A DNA stretch of 64,000 bases from JARRPM01 sp963792815 (GCA_963792815.1 CAWBXR010000006.1:1-64000); one strand, 5' to 3'; positions 15,637 through 26,200 are shown, counted from the stretch's first letter. The notes: generated by a model from the letters alone, not told the origin. Program-made: numbers and translations.

Positions 15637-18412
15637 GTGAAGCTGCTGAAAATCACCAGAACTATCGGGCTGTGCGCCCTGCTGGTCGGCCTCGCCGCGT
15701 GCGGCTCGGGCGACTCGGCCGAAGACCATGTCGCCCGGGCCAAAGAATTCATCGCCAGCGCGGATTACAAGTCGGCCACCATCGAGCTGAAAAATGCACT
15801 GCAGAAGGACAACAAGTCCGCCGAGGCGCGCTACCTGCTGGGTAAGGTCTACCTCGAACAGGGCGATATGCCCTCGGCCGAGAAAGAACTGAAGCGGGCC
15901 CTGCAACTGGGCTGGTCCGGCGAAGATATCCAACCGGCCCTGGCCCGGGCGCTTCTCGCCCAGGGCGAATTTGAGAAAGTGCGGGAGATCAGCTCAACGG
16001 GGCTGACCCTGCCTGTGGAGGCGCAACTGCTCGCGACCCAGGCACTGGCGGCGATGGCGGAAGGCGACAGCTGGGACGCGGAGGAGCTGATCGACAAGGC
16101 CCTGGCAAAATCGCCCGATTCAGTGGAGGCACTGCTGGCCAGGGCGCGACTACTGGCCAGCCGCAATGAACTGGAGGGCGCAAGTGAGTCCGTGGATAGG
16201 GTCATTTCACTCGACCCCGCCCAGGGCAGGGCCTGGAGCTTGCGGGGAGATATTCTCGCATCGCGGCAGGATCTCAGCGGTGCAGTAGGCGGCCTACGAC
16301 AAGGCGATCGAGCTGCAAAAGAACAACTTCGCAGACCTGTTCAAGCGCGCCGGACTGAAGCTGCAACAGGCCGATTACGAGGCCGCCCAGGCCGATGTCG
16401 ACACCATGCTGGCCAAGGCGCCGCAACACCCCGCGCCCAATTATATCCAGGGCTTACTGCACTACCAGGCCGGCCGGTATGAGGAGGCCATCTCCTCCCT
16501 GTCGACCACGGAGCCCGCCTTCAACCAGTACCCCCTCGCACTTTTCTTCCTCGCGGGTGCGCAATTGCAGAAGGGCAACATGGACCAGGCATCAGGCCTG
16601 GCAACCCGCTTCCACAATATTGCGCCAGACAGCGTCCAGGGTCGAAAACTGCTGGCAACAATCAGACTGCAGCAGGGCAAGAACTCTGAGGTCCAGAGTC
16701 TGCTAAAACCAGTGCTTGAGGAAAACCCGGAGGATGTCGATGCGCTGAACCTCAGCGCCAACGCCCTGCTGCGTGACGGCAAAACCAACGAGGGCATCGA
16801 GACTGCTGTCCCGGGTGGCCAAACTGCAGCCGGATTCACCCGTGGCACAGGTCAGGCTGGGCGCCAGCCTGCTGATGGGTGGACAGGGCGACGCCGCCAC
16901 CCAACATATGGAGACTGCGCTTGAATTGGACCCGGAGTTCCAGCAGGCCGACATCCTGCTGGTATTGAATTACCTGCAGAAACGCGACTTTGCCGCCGCG
17001 ATAGAGGCCGTCAAAGGCCTACCAGCGCCGCCACCTGACCAGCGTCACGCCCTACAACCTGCTGGGCAAGGTATATCAGGAGGCAGACCAGCCTGAGGAA
17101 GCCAGGGCCTCGTTCGAGCGCGCACTGGCTCTTGATAAGGGCGACCCGGGGGCAAATCATAGCCTCGCCCAGATGGCGATAGCCGGTGGGGATATGGCGG
17201 CAGCCCGGGGCTATTACGAGGCAACGCTGGCGGTTCACAAGAATTCGGCACCGACCCTCATGCAACTGGCGATGCTCGATGCGCGCGAGGGCAATGAGAC
17301 CGCGCTGGTCGAACATCTCGACCGGGCAATCGCCGCAGACCCGGCGATGCTGCAACCACGAGTGCTACTAGCGCGTTTCTACCTCGGCAAAGGCAAGCCC
17401 GAGCGGGTCGCTCCACTTTTCTCCAGCCTGGATGAACGGCAGCAGCAGGCACCGGATGTACTGCGCGTTATGGCAATGGCACAGTTGGCCAGCAAGGATG
17501 CCAGCTCCGCGCAGTTCACCCTGGAGCAGCTGCTGGAATCAACCCAGGACAGCGCGCCCGTTCGCCACATGATGGCGATGGCCTCAGCCGGGGCCCGCGA
17601 TAACAAGCGCGCCAGGCAAGAACTGCGGAAGGCGATTGAACTGGACGAAAACTATATACCCTCGAGGGTAGCGCTGGCACGGATGGCCCTGGCGGAGAAA
17701 TCCACGGCTGAGTTTGAGCAACACCTGAAAAAGCTCCTGACACTCGCGCCGGATTCCCCCGATGTATTGCTGTTGCAGGCGGCCGGGGAGCGCGATAGTG
17801 GCAATATGGCAGCCGCGCGGGATATCGCTGAAAAGGCCTTCAGTGTCGCACCAATGACTAGCACGCTTGTAGTACTGGCTACTTATCAAGAGGCAGCAGG
17901 TGATCAGAAAGGCGCCTTCAAGCGCTACGCGAAATGGCTGGAGGATCATCCCGAGGATATTTCCGCCCGCATGGCCTACGCCAATAACTTGCAACTCGCC
18001 AATCGACTGGGCGAGGCCAGTCAGCAATACAGCGAGATCATTAAGGCGGACAAAGACAATGCTATTGCCCTGAATAATCAGGCATGGTTAATCAGGGATG
18101 AGAATCCCGAACAGGCGCTGGACTATGCCCGCAGGGCGTCCGAGCTTGCGCCAGATTCAGCTAACGTGCTCGACACACTTGCTGTAGTAGAATACTATGA
18201 ACAAGGACTACCAACGTGCAAACCGCAGTATCGAGAGGGCTCTTCAGGCAAGTCCTGCTCAGCCTTCATTGCTCTACCACAGTGCCATGATCGCAGCTGC
18301 CGCGGGAGATCGGGCGAAGGCTCGGGCCGCGCTGGAAGCTTTGCTTGCCTCGAAACCTGACTTCCCGGAACTTGCAGATGCTGAGGCGCTATTGGCCGAG
18401 CTTGCAAAATAG
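15637..18412 (+). CDS. prsT: PEP-CTERM system TPR-repeat lipoprotein PrsT (four frameshifts)
   Basis: Large lipoprotein, ~925 residues when the frames are joined. The start GTG at 15637 opens a lipoprotein signal (LCALLVGLAAC, Cys22), followed by about twenty TPR-like helical repeats (for example YKSATIELKNALQKDNKSAEARY; ALELDPEFQQADILL; ASFERALALDKGDPGANHSLA). The frame changes near 16285, 16800, 17025 and 18200; each time the repeat array continues in another frame, ending with LLAELAK at 18412. Length, lipobox and repeats match PrsT of exosortase A systems, a periplasmic/outer-membrane scaffold thought to act in PEP-CTERM protein or polysaccharide export. Four indels in one gene point to sequence error, although decay is possible. 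Confidence 0.82.
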
Positions 18413-18649
18413 CGGTTCATCGCCGCACTGGGGTGAATTTCTGAGGCCTTGATAAAGCCCCATTGGGCTTGAAGTAGCCCAGCTGCACCCATACGCAGCT
18501 AGCCCCACTGGATATATCGGCCGTGAAAAACTGACAAAATCAACAGGCGATGAGTCTTTCCTCATACGATTTTTTGGCTTAATCTCCCAAGAACCAGCTT
18601 GTAAACGTATATACCAAGGCATCTCGCGACGGAGTCGCGTGCACACAAT

Positions 18650-20536
18650 ATGGACGCATCACCACGTCAGTTGGCAACATTACTCCTCGACTCGCTCAAC
18701 GCCGCTCGTTTGGCCCGCCTCGGTTACATTTTTCTGGCAATCGCTGCAGTGAACCCCGCTCCCGTATCTGCGAAGCCGAAGCCGCCCCCACTTTTTTCTG
18801 AAGCGATAAGCCAAACCCCAAGTCTGCTACCCTCGGAAGCAGTCATGGGAAAGTCACATGGTGTAAAAATTAATCGAGGCCAACTGCGTAGCGGTAAACT
18901 CACATTGAGCTTGCCTGGCGGAATGACCGTTGGGGCAGTGCGTGAACGACATGAAGAAATGGGCGATGGTCGATTTTCCTGGGTGGGGCACGCCATTGGT
19001 AACCGGGCCGAAAGAGTTATCCTCGGGGTAAGCGGCGACGCTGTGGCGGGTACCTTCTTGCGCAAGGGTAAATTATTCAAGCTTGAACCTCGAGCGGATG
19101 GTACCCACGTGCTGAGCGAGGTACATACGGAAGAGCCCGCGCCGGAACTGGAACCCATTAGCGTTACTGAAACCGATCCCGCACCCTCAGTGGCTGCAGG
19201 AGGTCTGACACTTGGCGGCGCCAGCACGGCTGGAGACGCTGGACAGGTAATCATCGACGTGCTGGTCGCTTACACCCCGAACGTACGAGACATATATGGC
19301 ACTGCAGGCACAGAAGCACTTATTGTCCAGGCCGTGGCCGAGACCAACCAGGCTTACTCCAATAGCGGCATCAGTCAGCGCATAAACCTTGTACATACAG
19401 TGGCCACCGATTACACCGAATCAGGTGACACGAGCGAAGATCTGAGCCGCCTAACAGCTACCGACGATGGTTACCTGGACAATTTGCATGCCCTGCGCGA
19501 CAGCTACGGCGCAGACCAGGTCGTCATGCTGATAAAAGGCGGAAGCTACTGCGGTTTCGCTTACCGAATGGGCACCCTGAGCACGGGGTTCGCTTCCCGC
19601 GCATTCAGCATCGTGCGCCACGACTGTGCTACCGGCTATTACTCTTTCGCCCATGAGCTCGGGCACAACCAGGGCGCCCACCATGAACTGGAAAATGGCG
19701 ATGGTGCAATCTATGAGTATGCACATGGCTACCAGGATTACTCGAATCGCTTCCGGACGGTGATGGCCGTCAGCTGCAGTGGCTGTACCCGGGTCGACCA
19801 CTTCTCCAATCCGGATGTTCTCTACAATGGTTTCCCCACCGGCGATACCACTGTCTCCAACAATGCACGCACCTTGAACGAGACTGCCGCCACGGTTGCC
19901 AGTTTTCGGGCGGGAGCGCAACCACGACCGCCCCAGGCGCCCTATCGCCTTGAAGCTGTAGCGGCCAGTGATAGTGAGATCCAGTTGAATTGGGGGGATG
20001 TTTCCACAGACGAAACCGGTTTCTACCTGGAGCGCTCGGGCACCAAGCAGAACTTTGTGCAGATAGCCTCCCTGCCCGCCAACACCATAAGCTACCTTGA
20101 CGACGACCTGGAGGCCAATAGGCTGTATTATTACCGGGCCCGATCTTTCAACAGTGCCGGCAGCTCGAGCTACAGCGAAACCGCCATCGCCGCAACCGAC
20201 CCTGCGCCGCTGCGAGTTCCCGAAGCACCAACGGGCTTGAATCCCACAGCGGCGGGAACTGACAGCATATCATTGACCTGGACCGACAACTCGGACAATG
20301 AATCAGGCTTTACACTGCGGCGCAGCCCCAACGGCACCAGTGGATGGGCAACGATTGCCAGCCTGCCCGCAAATACAAGGGATTATTTGGATACCGGCCT
20401 GCAGGCCAACACCGTCTATCACTACCGGATAAGAGCCTTTAACGACTCCGGGCGGTCTGCTGATAGCACTGGATCGGCCAGCACCGATGCCCTGCCGGCA
20501 TCAAAATACGTCCGCCAGAGGGATCTTTTCAAATGA
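18650..20536 (+). CDS. secreted reprolysin-like (M12-type) zinc metalloprotease with two fibronectin III domains
   Basis: A 628-residue exported protein. The signal-like hydrophobic stretch is at residues ~24-42 and the propeptide ~45-195. The catalytic domain ~205-420 has the zinc motif HELGHNQGAHH at residues 335-345 and a Met-turn-like VMAVSC downstream. Two fibronectin type III domains follow (~427-515 and ~522-617; each has a W-D/TDNS-DE..GF.LERS pattern). There is no C-terminal PEP-CTERM motif, so it is probably released rather than sorted. It lies between PrsT and a PEP-CTERM protein and could process surface proteins, but this is inference. Start at ATG 18650; no strong ribosome site is seen. 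Confidence 0.82.
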   Translation: MDASPRQLATLLLDSLNAARLARLGYIFLAIAAVNPAPVSAKPKPPPLFSEAISQTPSLLPSEAVMGKSHGVKINRGQLRSGKLTLSLPGGMTVGAVRERHEEMGDGRFSWVGHAIGNRAERVILGVSGDAVAGTFLRKGKLFKLEPRADGTHVLSEVHTEEPAPELEPISVTETDPAPSVAAGGLTLGGASTAGDAGQVIIDVLVAYTPNVRDIYGTAGTEALIVQAVAETNQAYSNSGISQRINLVHTVATDYTESGDTSEDLSRLTATDDGYLDNLHALRDSYGADQVVMLIKGGSYCGFAYRMGTLSTGFASRAFSIVRHDCATGYYSFAHELGHNQGAHHELENGDGAIYEYAHGYQDYSNRFRTVMAVSCSGCTRVDHFSNPDVLYNGFPTGDTTVSNNARTLNETAATVASFRAGAQPRPPQAPYRLEAVAASDSEIQLNWGDVSTDETGFYLERSGTKQNFVQIASLPANTISYLDDDLEANRLYYYRARSFNSAGSSSYSETAIAATDPAPLRVPEAPTGLNPTAAGTDSISLTWTDNSDNESGFTLRRSPNGTSGWATIASLPANTRDYLDTGLQANTVYHYRIRAFNDSGRSADSTGSASTDALPASKYVRQRDLFK

Positions 20537-20935
20537 TCGACATCAGCGAAATGTTGTCAGTTTTTTTTACACGGGGTCCCGCTCAGAGCATCGGTGAATA
20601 CGGCCTCGCAAAGAACAACAATACCATCTTGGTTACCACGCTTAACTTTATTCTGAAGAGGGAATAGCCCACCCGGCTGCAATCGAAAAATCCGATATAT
20701 TACAGTCGCTTGGGGATTCCGATTGATCCAGGAGGCTGAGTGCTTTATCGAATGCCCCAGCTATGTGGTCACTCAGTTTCACTACTTTCCTGGTGCCTGA
20801 TTACCGCTGATTTACGACTTGGCTACATTAATCCCTTCTACGGCGCACCTGCCCGTAATTTTCCCGCGACTTTCGCGCCCTTATGCCCCAGCCCCACGGC
20901 ACAGCCAACACAAGCGACGGCACCAGCCTGCAAAT

Positions 20936-20962
20936 GTGTCAGAAATTTAAACACTTCTGACA
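20936..20962. promoter_or_regulatory. candidate enhancer-binding dyad (GTGTCA-N9-ACACTT), site 2
   Basis: GTGT 20936-20939 and ACAC 20951-20954 are spaced by 11 bases, as at site 1. Overlapping it is a perfect 8-bp inverted repeat TGTCAGAA (20937-20944) / TTCTGACA (20955-20962). It lies 53-80 bp upstream of the -24 element at 21016, a position suited to an AAA+ enhancer-binding protein such as PrsR. Confidence 0.65.
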
Positions 20963-21015
20963 TCCCTCCGGTACATCGATGCGCTAACTAGTTGAAAAAT
21001 ATAGCGATTGAAAGA

Positions 21016-21031
21016 TGGCACGCTCTTTGCA
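21016..21031 (+). promoter_or_regulatory. sigma-54 promoter of PEP-CTERM gene
   Basis: TGGCACGCTCTTTGCA is a full match to TGGCACG-N4-TTGCA, with GG at 21017-21018 and GC at 21029-21030 (N10). The start codon is 44 bases downstream. Confidence 0.9.
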
Positions 21032-21074
21032 TTATCTTTGCTACGTAAATTGATTCCTTACGAGGATAGCTGTA

Positions 21075-21764
21075 ATGGCTCTTAAACTCTTCAAAAACCT
21101 GACTGCTGCAGTAGCTCTCAGCTCCCTCTGCGTGGCTGCCATCGCCGACCCGGTCATCGCTGATCTGGAAGACCAGACCAACGGTGGCGGTTTCTTTGCA
21201 AAAGTAACCATCGAGGATAAAAGCCCGAACACTGTCAAGATCATCGCTGACATTGCCGACCCGGTAAATGCGGGTTTGACAAAGGGTGACATCCTGGCGC
21301 TGTGGTTTGATTTCGCTGACTTCGGAGCGCTCACCGGGCCCGCGACCGTCACCAACGCCAGTCCCACCATTGATGGTACTACCTACTTGGCCGAAGACAC
21401 CGTATCTTCGTCCCTTGGCGGTAATGTCAATCTCAATGGTGACGGCATCCAGTCCACTTGGGATTTCGCGGTAGAGTTGGGCTCTAATGGAGCCGCTTTA
21501 GGTTTCATTCAAACCGTCTCATTCGACTTGACGATTGCCGGTCTTGATCAAAGCCAGTTCATAGGCCAGCTCGTCGGCATGCGAGTTCAAAGCATCGAAG
21601 GTGGTTCTTTTGGCTCCGGCTCCTCAAAACTGACCGGTGATGGCGACACAGGCGGGGACGGTGACACAGCAGATGTACCGCTGCCCGGCACACTGTTACT
21701 CCTTGGCCTCGGACTTTTGGGCTTGGGATACAATCGCAGAAAGGCGGCAGGCAGCCTCTCTTAA
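21075..21764 (+). CDS. PEP-CTERM sorting-domain protein
   Basis: A 229-residue exported protein. The signal peptide is residues 1-24 (LTAAVALSSLCVAAIADP). The mature domain of ~170 residues is rich in Asp, Gly and Thr, and a low-complexity linker GDGDTGGDGDTADV leads to the C-terminal tripartite signal: PLPGT (variant of V-P-x-P/E-P), a hydrophobic helix LLLLGLGLLGLG and the basic tail YNRRK. This is the exosortase sorting signal, so it is an XrtA substrate destined for the cell surface or EPS matrix. ATG 21075 has the ribosome site GAGGA. Expression is probably sigma-54 dependent, and a strong terminator follows at 21789. Mature-domain function unknown. Confidence 0.88.
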   Translation: MALKLFKNLTAAVALSSLCVAAIADPVIADLEDQTNGGGFFAKVTIEDKSPNTVKIIADIADPVNAGLTKGDILALWFDFADFGALTGPATVTNASPTIDGTTYLAEDTVSSSLGGNVNLNGDGIQSTWDFAVELGSNGAALGFIQTVSFDLTIAGLDQSQFIGQLVGMRVQSIEGGSFGSGSSKLTGDGDTGGDGDTADVPLPGTLLLLGLGLLGLGYNRRKAAGSLS

Positions 21765-21788
21765 CGTAGCGCCGACAATCCCCAGAGA

Positions 21789-21816
21789 GCCCGCTTTCCT
21801 GAGCGGGCTTTTTTTT
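21789..21816 (+). terminator. intrinsic terminator after the PEP-CTERM gene
   Basis: Stem GCCCGCT / AGCGGGC with a six-base loop, followed by eight T residues. Confidence 0.92.
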
Positions 21817-22049
21817 GTCCGCAACAATGCGCCCGGGAATCGAGTTAACACATCGATACGGCGATACCTGAGGGCGAAACGTGGGTATGGAAAATCCGCA
21901 GTCGCTCATTATCAAACGCCAATCGAAGCGAATCGAAAACGTCAGCCGTTTGTTTGAACATGCGAATATCCCCACTCACTAATCCACTGTATTTCTGAGC
22001 AAGATATTCATTGGTCAGCAAGATTGCCTGTGCAAATGTGATGCAATGC

Positions 22050-23845
22050 TCACGGGCACTCCTTGGTGCCCAATGAGTCCAGGTGCCACTCCCACTGTTC
22101 CTTCCCTTGCCGGATTCCCCGCAAAGTATGCTCCGTAAGGAGGTACCCGTAAACGCGCTCCAGCGGTTGGCCCGGGTGAGCGCGATTCCACCGCCGACAG
22201 TAATATGCTGAGAGCCGGGGCCAGTGTGTCTCAAGATCCGGTCTGCGAAAGTACTTGCGCCATCGATACCCATCGAAATAGCCGGAACCATCGGTCGGTT
22301 TCTCCGGCTTCGCGGCGGTAAAACTGATTCGCATAGGCGTCGACCCTCGCGCCTCCTTCAAGCTCCCCATCCACGAACAGCCAGCGGGTAGTACGACCCG
22401 GCTGCGGCGCGAACATCATCCAGCGCTGATCCAGCCAAAGAGCACTCAGAGCACGCTTGAACTTCCAGGGGAACTCCATGTCCACCTGTTTCAAGCGGGC
22501 CGTGTTTGACCAGATCACCAACAGCATCAGTGCACCGACGCCAAGGTTGATGAGCGACGGCAGACTCGGGTTGATCGACCGGTAGGGCAGCAGCACCGCG
22601 CTGAGTCTGCCCAACCCCTGCCTGTGCGCACCCACCCAACGGTAGAACCATTCTCCCAACGCTCGCAGTGGTGCAGTGTCGAATAAGCCTGCGACAGGGG
22701 AAAGCAGCCACGAACGGCGAAACACCAGCACCATGGCGGACCAGCGCAGGTAGCGACGTCCGTCGTGGTCTTCTACCACCCAGCTGTTCTCGGCCTCGAG
22801 CAACGGCCCGATCTCAGGGTGCTTCTGGGCGGGCATTACAGGTGTGGATTCCAGCAGCAGGAAGGTGCGCAAGAGCAGGCAGGTCTTGCGGCAGAACTCG
22901 CAGGGCTCATCGTAGTAGATCGCTCAGGCCCGACTCGCTCCGGCGTGCGCAGTCTGGCCTGCAGCGAATCCCAGAAACGCGTGGGGATCAGCAGCATCAG
23001 AGAGGTGATGCTGAGGTAAGGGATAGATTCCCACTTCCAGCAGCAGCAGGAAGCCAATATGCATCAGTATCAGGCCCGGTAGGATCACAAACCGGATTTG
23101 CTGGTAGCAGAAGGGCAGCAGAACCAGTATCGGCCCCCACAATTCGATATACCAGGTGTACCAGGTCAGGCCTCGCAGAACCTCGACGGGTAACAGCCTC
23201 GCCTATCCAGACACCCAGCGGGCTGGCGTACGCGCTGAAGTGGAGCGCCTGGTATACCGCATCCCCGCTGACCCGCCAGACATCGCCGGTCTTCAGCAAG
23301 GCGCCGAAGAAGTACACCGACAACACCTGTAACCAGCAGGGCGGCGGAGGCGAAGTTACAGACAGACGCCTGTTCGATCGGGCGCGGATTCAGCGCCGAG
23401 TCGACCGAGTAGCGGGCTCCCAGCGGCAGGAACAGCGACCAGAACAGCAGGGCCAGCATAAGCGAATCGCTGGACTGCAGGATCAGGTAGTTGCGGTGGT
23501 TGAGCGATAGCAGCATAACCCAGCAGAGCAAGCTCACCACCCGGGTGCGGTAGCCGACGATCAGCAGCAACGCGAGCAGGCCCGCAATCACGAACAACAT
23601 CGACCTGGAACGCCGCCGAACCACCCAGCAGGTGGAACGAGAAGCCGAATTCCCGCAGCGCCGTCTCTGCCGCTATTCGGGGCCAGATGCCGTGATCGGT
23701 GTAATGGGCCGTGAGAGCGCGGGCCCGGGTCAGCAGGTCACCGATCAGGATAAAGCCAAAGCAGACCCGAAACAGTGCCAGGGTGCGCAGGTCGATACCA
23801 AACGGTTCGACGAGGCGCTACCGCAAGGCGTGGCTAGTTTCTCAT
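22050..23845 (-). pseudogene. HTTM-domain membrane protein fused to DUF393 domain, heavily frameshifted
   Basis: Remains of an HTTM (vitamin K-dependent carboxylase-like) membrane protein with C-terminal DUF393 part. Following the frames leftward from the ATG at 23845 (ribosome site GGGGAG): LRTLALFRVCFGFILIGD and AHYTDHGIWP; LNHRNYLILQSSDSLMLALL; VYFFGALLKTGDVWR; LWGPILVLLPF and ILPGLILMHIGF. The thiol-disulfide motif YYDEPCEFCRKTC near 22915 and the tail to 22050 follow. At least five frame changes. The arrangement HTTM then DUF393 is common in gammaproteobacteria; the substrate of bacterial HTTM proteins is unknown. Sequence error or real decay are both possible; several breaks in 1.8 kb make decay more plausible here. 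The 230 bp to its left (to 21817) hold only an unassigned ~38-70 codon open stretch. Confidence 0.65.
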
Positions 23846-24400
23846 GAATCTCCCCGGGTTATCAGCTTGAAGTACCTTGTCAGCTACTTGCTCGCATGTC
23901 GTTACGTTGCGGAAAATATCCCACGCTGTCTCTGGTCCTGAAACGGACTTCGCAGGCCGACAGGGTTTTGCCCCATCCAATCCGGCCAAATACGTCTGGC
24001 ATCAACCGTTGCGTTTATTGTTTTCAAACCCGGCCTGACCAAAACCCATGACACTGGAAAAGTCAAAGCGGGACACCCGCTCACAGCTGGCCCGGTAGAA
24101 CCCAGAGGTCCAAGTATAAGAAGCGTAATGCCTATGGAAAAGAAGTATGTCGCTATTTGGACCGGTTACTTCTGTCGAATACAGGCTATCGATGTCTCAC
24201 TGAGAGACCGCAATCGCGCCACCACCAAGCTCTCCATACATATAAATTCCCACATATGCTCAAAAGAGGATTTAATCCCAGGAACATATCTATAAAGCCA
24301 CGGGGGATGACACGGGCCGCATTGATGCAAATCATAGCCACCCCTGTGCCAAGCTGACAGCATCATTCATCTTCACCAGGCAACAGCGAGAACCGCCTCC
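23846..24400. other. 555-bp gap without recognisable gene
   Basis: Both strands contain only short frames (about 60-76 codons) with no family resemblance and no good ribosome sites. Base composition is more AT-rich than the flanking operons. The only hint is a weak GG-N10-GC element on the minus strand near 23907-23922 pointing at the HTTM gene; it lacks the TTGCA part and is not called. Confidence 0.4.
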
Positions 24401-25352
24401 ATGGACTTCTCCTACACCGAAAAAACCAACCAGCTCCGCACCCGCGTCGACAACTTCATGCAGGACCACATCATCCCGCGCATCGGCCAGTGGCGCGACG
24501 AGGTGGAGGCCGGGCAGTACCCGGTGTCCTTCATGGAAGACCTCAAGGCCCTGGCCAAATCCGAGGGCCTGTGGAACCTGTTCCTGCCCGGGCTTGCGCG
24601 ACGACGAGCCCGGCACCCGGCTCACCAACCTGGAGTACGCGCCGCTGGCGGAGATCATGGGGCGGGTGCCCTGGTCCTCCGAGGTGTTCAACTGCAATGC
24701 CCCGGATACCGGCAATATGGAAGTGCTGCACATGTTCGCCAACGAGCAGCAGCGCCGGGACTGGCTGGAGCCGCTGCTGAACGGCGAGATCCGCTCCGCC
24801 TTCGCCATGACCGAGCCGGACGTGGCCTCCTCCGACGCCACCAATATCCAGACCAGCATCACGCGGGATGGCGACGATTACGTCATCAACGGCCGCAAGT
24901 GGTTTATCACCAACGCCCACCACCCCAACTGCCGTATTTTTATCCTGATGGGCAAGACCGACCCCAATGCCGACACCTATCGCCAGCAGTCGATGGTGCT
25001 GGTGCCGATGGATACACCGGGGGTGGAACTGGTGCGCAATATCACCACCATCAATCACCACTCCCCCGAGGGGCATTCGGAGGTGCTGTTTCGCAATGTG
25101 CGGGTGCCCGTGAGCAACCTGATCGGCCAGGAGGGCGACGGCTTCATGATCGCCCAGGCCCGCCTGGGGCCCGGCCGGATCCACCACTGCATGCGCAGCA
25201 TCGGCATGGCCGAGGTGTGCCTGGACCTGATGGTGGCCCGCTCCCAGGAGCGCAAGACTTTCGGCAAGTACCTCCACCAGCACGGGTCTATAGGCGAATG
25301 GATCGCCCTCCGGCGGATGGAGATTTCGAGGTATATGACGCCGCGGCAGTAG
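24401..25352 (+). pseudogene. acyl-CoA dehydrogenase, C-terminally truncated and frameshifted
   Basis: FAD-dependent acyl-CoA dehydrogenase of the long-chain/ACAD10-11-like type. The N-terminal helical domain starts at ATG 24401 (MDFSYTEKTNQLRTRV). The frame shifts near 24597 and resumes as DDEPGTRLTNLEYAPLAEIMG. The FAD/substrate motifs FAMTEPDVASSDATN and YVINGRKWFITNA and the middle domain are intact. The C-terminal helical domain stops after SIGEWIALRRMEIS, about 90 residues short of the usual ~410, where a few unrelated residues lead to a stop at 25350-25352. The catalytic Glu and part of the dimer interface are missing, so it should be inactive. The terminator and tRNA-Pro lie 14 and 52 bp further. 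Confidence 0.8.
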
Positions 25353-25365
25353 GGTAGCGTGCAAC

Positions 25366-25398
25366 AAAAAAAAGCCTCCCGCTGGGAGGCTTTTTTTT
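25366..25398. terminator. bidirectional intrinsic terminator
   Basis: A-run, stem GCCTCCC / GGGAGGC with three-base loop, then eight T residues; it works in both directions. It closes the minus-strand translation operon plus tRNA-Pro and the rightward acyl-CoA dehydrogenase remnant. Confidence 0.9.
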
Positions 25399-25403
25399 GT
25401 GGT

Positions 25404-25483
<80 letters not shown>

Positions 25484-25541
25484 AGGTTTCGCCGGTTCGG
25501 CGAGGGCGGCATTATACTCAATACCGCCGGTGATACAAAGG

Positions 25542-25907
25542 CTATTTGCCCGGCTGCAGGGCCTCGAGCAGTTCTTCCAGTTCGCGGATGGTTTCCTGGA
25601 TAAATGCCTGCGTTTCCCCGCCGGCACCGTCCTCGTCACCCTCGTCCGTCATCCGTTGCCGGGCGCCGCCGATGGTGTAGCCCTGCTCGTATAACAGGCT
25701 GCGAATCTGGCGTATGGTCAGCACGTCCTCACGCTGGTAGTAACGGCGGTTGCCGCGGCGCTTGACGGGTTTCAGTTGGGGAAATTCCTGCTCCCAGTAC
25801 CGCAGTACGTGGGGTTTTACAGCACACAGCTCGCTGACTTCACCTATGGTGAAATAGCGTTTACCTGGGATAGCGGGCAATTCATTATTGTGGCTCGGTT
25901 CCAGCAT
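25542..25907 (-). CDS. MerR-family transcriptional regulator downstream of ihfA
   Basis: A 121-residue regulator. The winged-helix MerR N-terminal domain spans residues 17-85 (RYFTIGEVSELCAVKPHVLRYWE, RRGNRRYYQREDVLTIRQI), followed by a short acidic helix (FIQETIRELEELLEAL). It lacks the cysteines of metal sensors. Its start overlaps the end of ihfA by 23 bp; this ihfA-merR-tRNA-Pro order is widespread in gammaproteobacteria. The target is unknown. Confidence 0.9.
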   Translation of the reverse strand: MLEPSHNNELPAIPGKRYFTIGEVSELCAVKPHVLRYWEQEFPQLKPVKRRGNRRYYQREDVLTIRQIRSLLYEQGYTIGGARQRMTDEGDEDGAGGETQAFIQETIRELEELLEALQPGK

Positions 25908-26190
25908 ATTCTTCTACTCGGGCTTTGAGCTTTTGGCCTGGACGAAAGGTGACCACCCTGCGGGCGGAAATGGGGATCTCCTCTCCTGTTTTTGGGTTGC
26001 GGCCGGGGCGCTGGCTCTTGTCGCGCAGGTCGAAGTTGCCGAAACCCGACAGCTTCACCTGTTCGTTATTCTCGAGGCATCCGCGGATCTCCTCGAAGAA
26101 GAGCTCGACAATTTCCTTGGCTTCGCGCTTGTTGAGCCCAAGCTCTTCAAACAGGCGTTCGGCCATTTCAGATTTTGTGAGCGCGCCCAT
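25885..26190 (-). CDS. ihfA: integration host factor subunit alpha
   Basis: A 101-residue DNA-bending protein. The whole HU/IHF fold is present: MGALTKSEMAERLFEELGLN, dimer helices, SGFGNFDLRDKSQRPGRNP and the beta-arm GEEIPISARRVVTFRPGQ with the intercalating proline region. Forms a heterodimer with the ihfB product encoded at 63330. IHF assists sigma-54 promoters, which occur three times in this window. It lies directly downstream of pheT (10 bp gap), the classic arrangement. Confidence 0.97.
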   Translation of the reverse strand: MGALTKSEMAERLFEELGLNKREAKEIVELFFEEIRGCLENNEQVKLSGFGNFDLRDKSQRPGRNPKTGEEIPISARRVVTFRPGQKLKARVEEYAGTEPQ

Positions 26191-26200
26191 CTTCCGTTAC

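Larger units (their letters stand above)
20537..21074 (+). promoter_or_regulatory. 538-bp region upstream of the PEP-CTERM gene
   Basis: No convincing gene. An 83-codon open frame at 20740 has biased, low-complexity composition and is dismissed. The useful content is at the right end: the dyad at 20936-20956, an AT-rich stretch at 20990-21010, and the sigma-54 promoter at 21016-21031. The region is richer in A and T than flanking genes. Confidence 0.6.

Noticed and set aside
20740..20991. 83-codon open frame upstream of the PEP-CTERM gene
   Set aside because: It overlaps the regulatory dyad, has Pro/Ala/Cys-rich random-like composition and no ribosome site.
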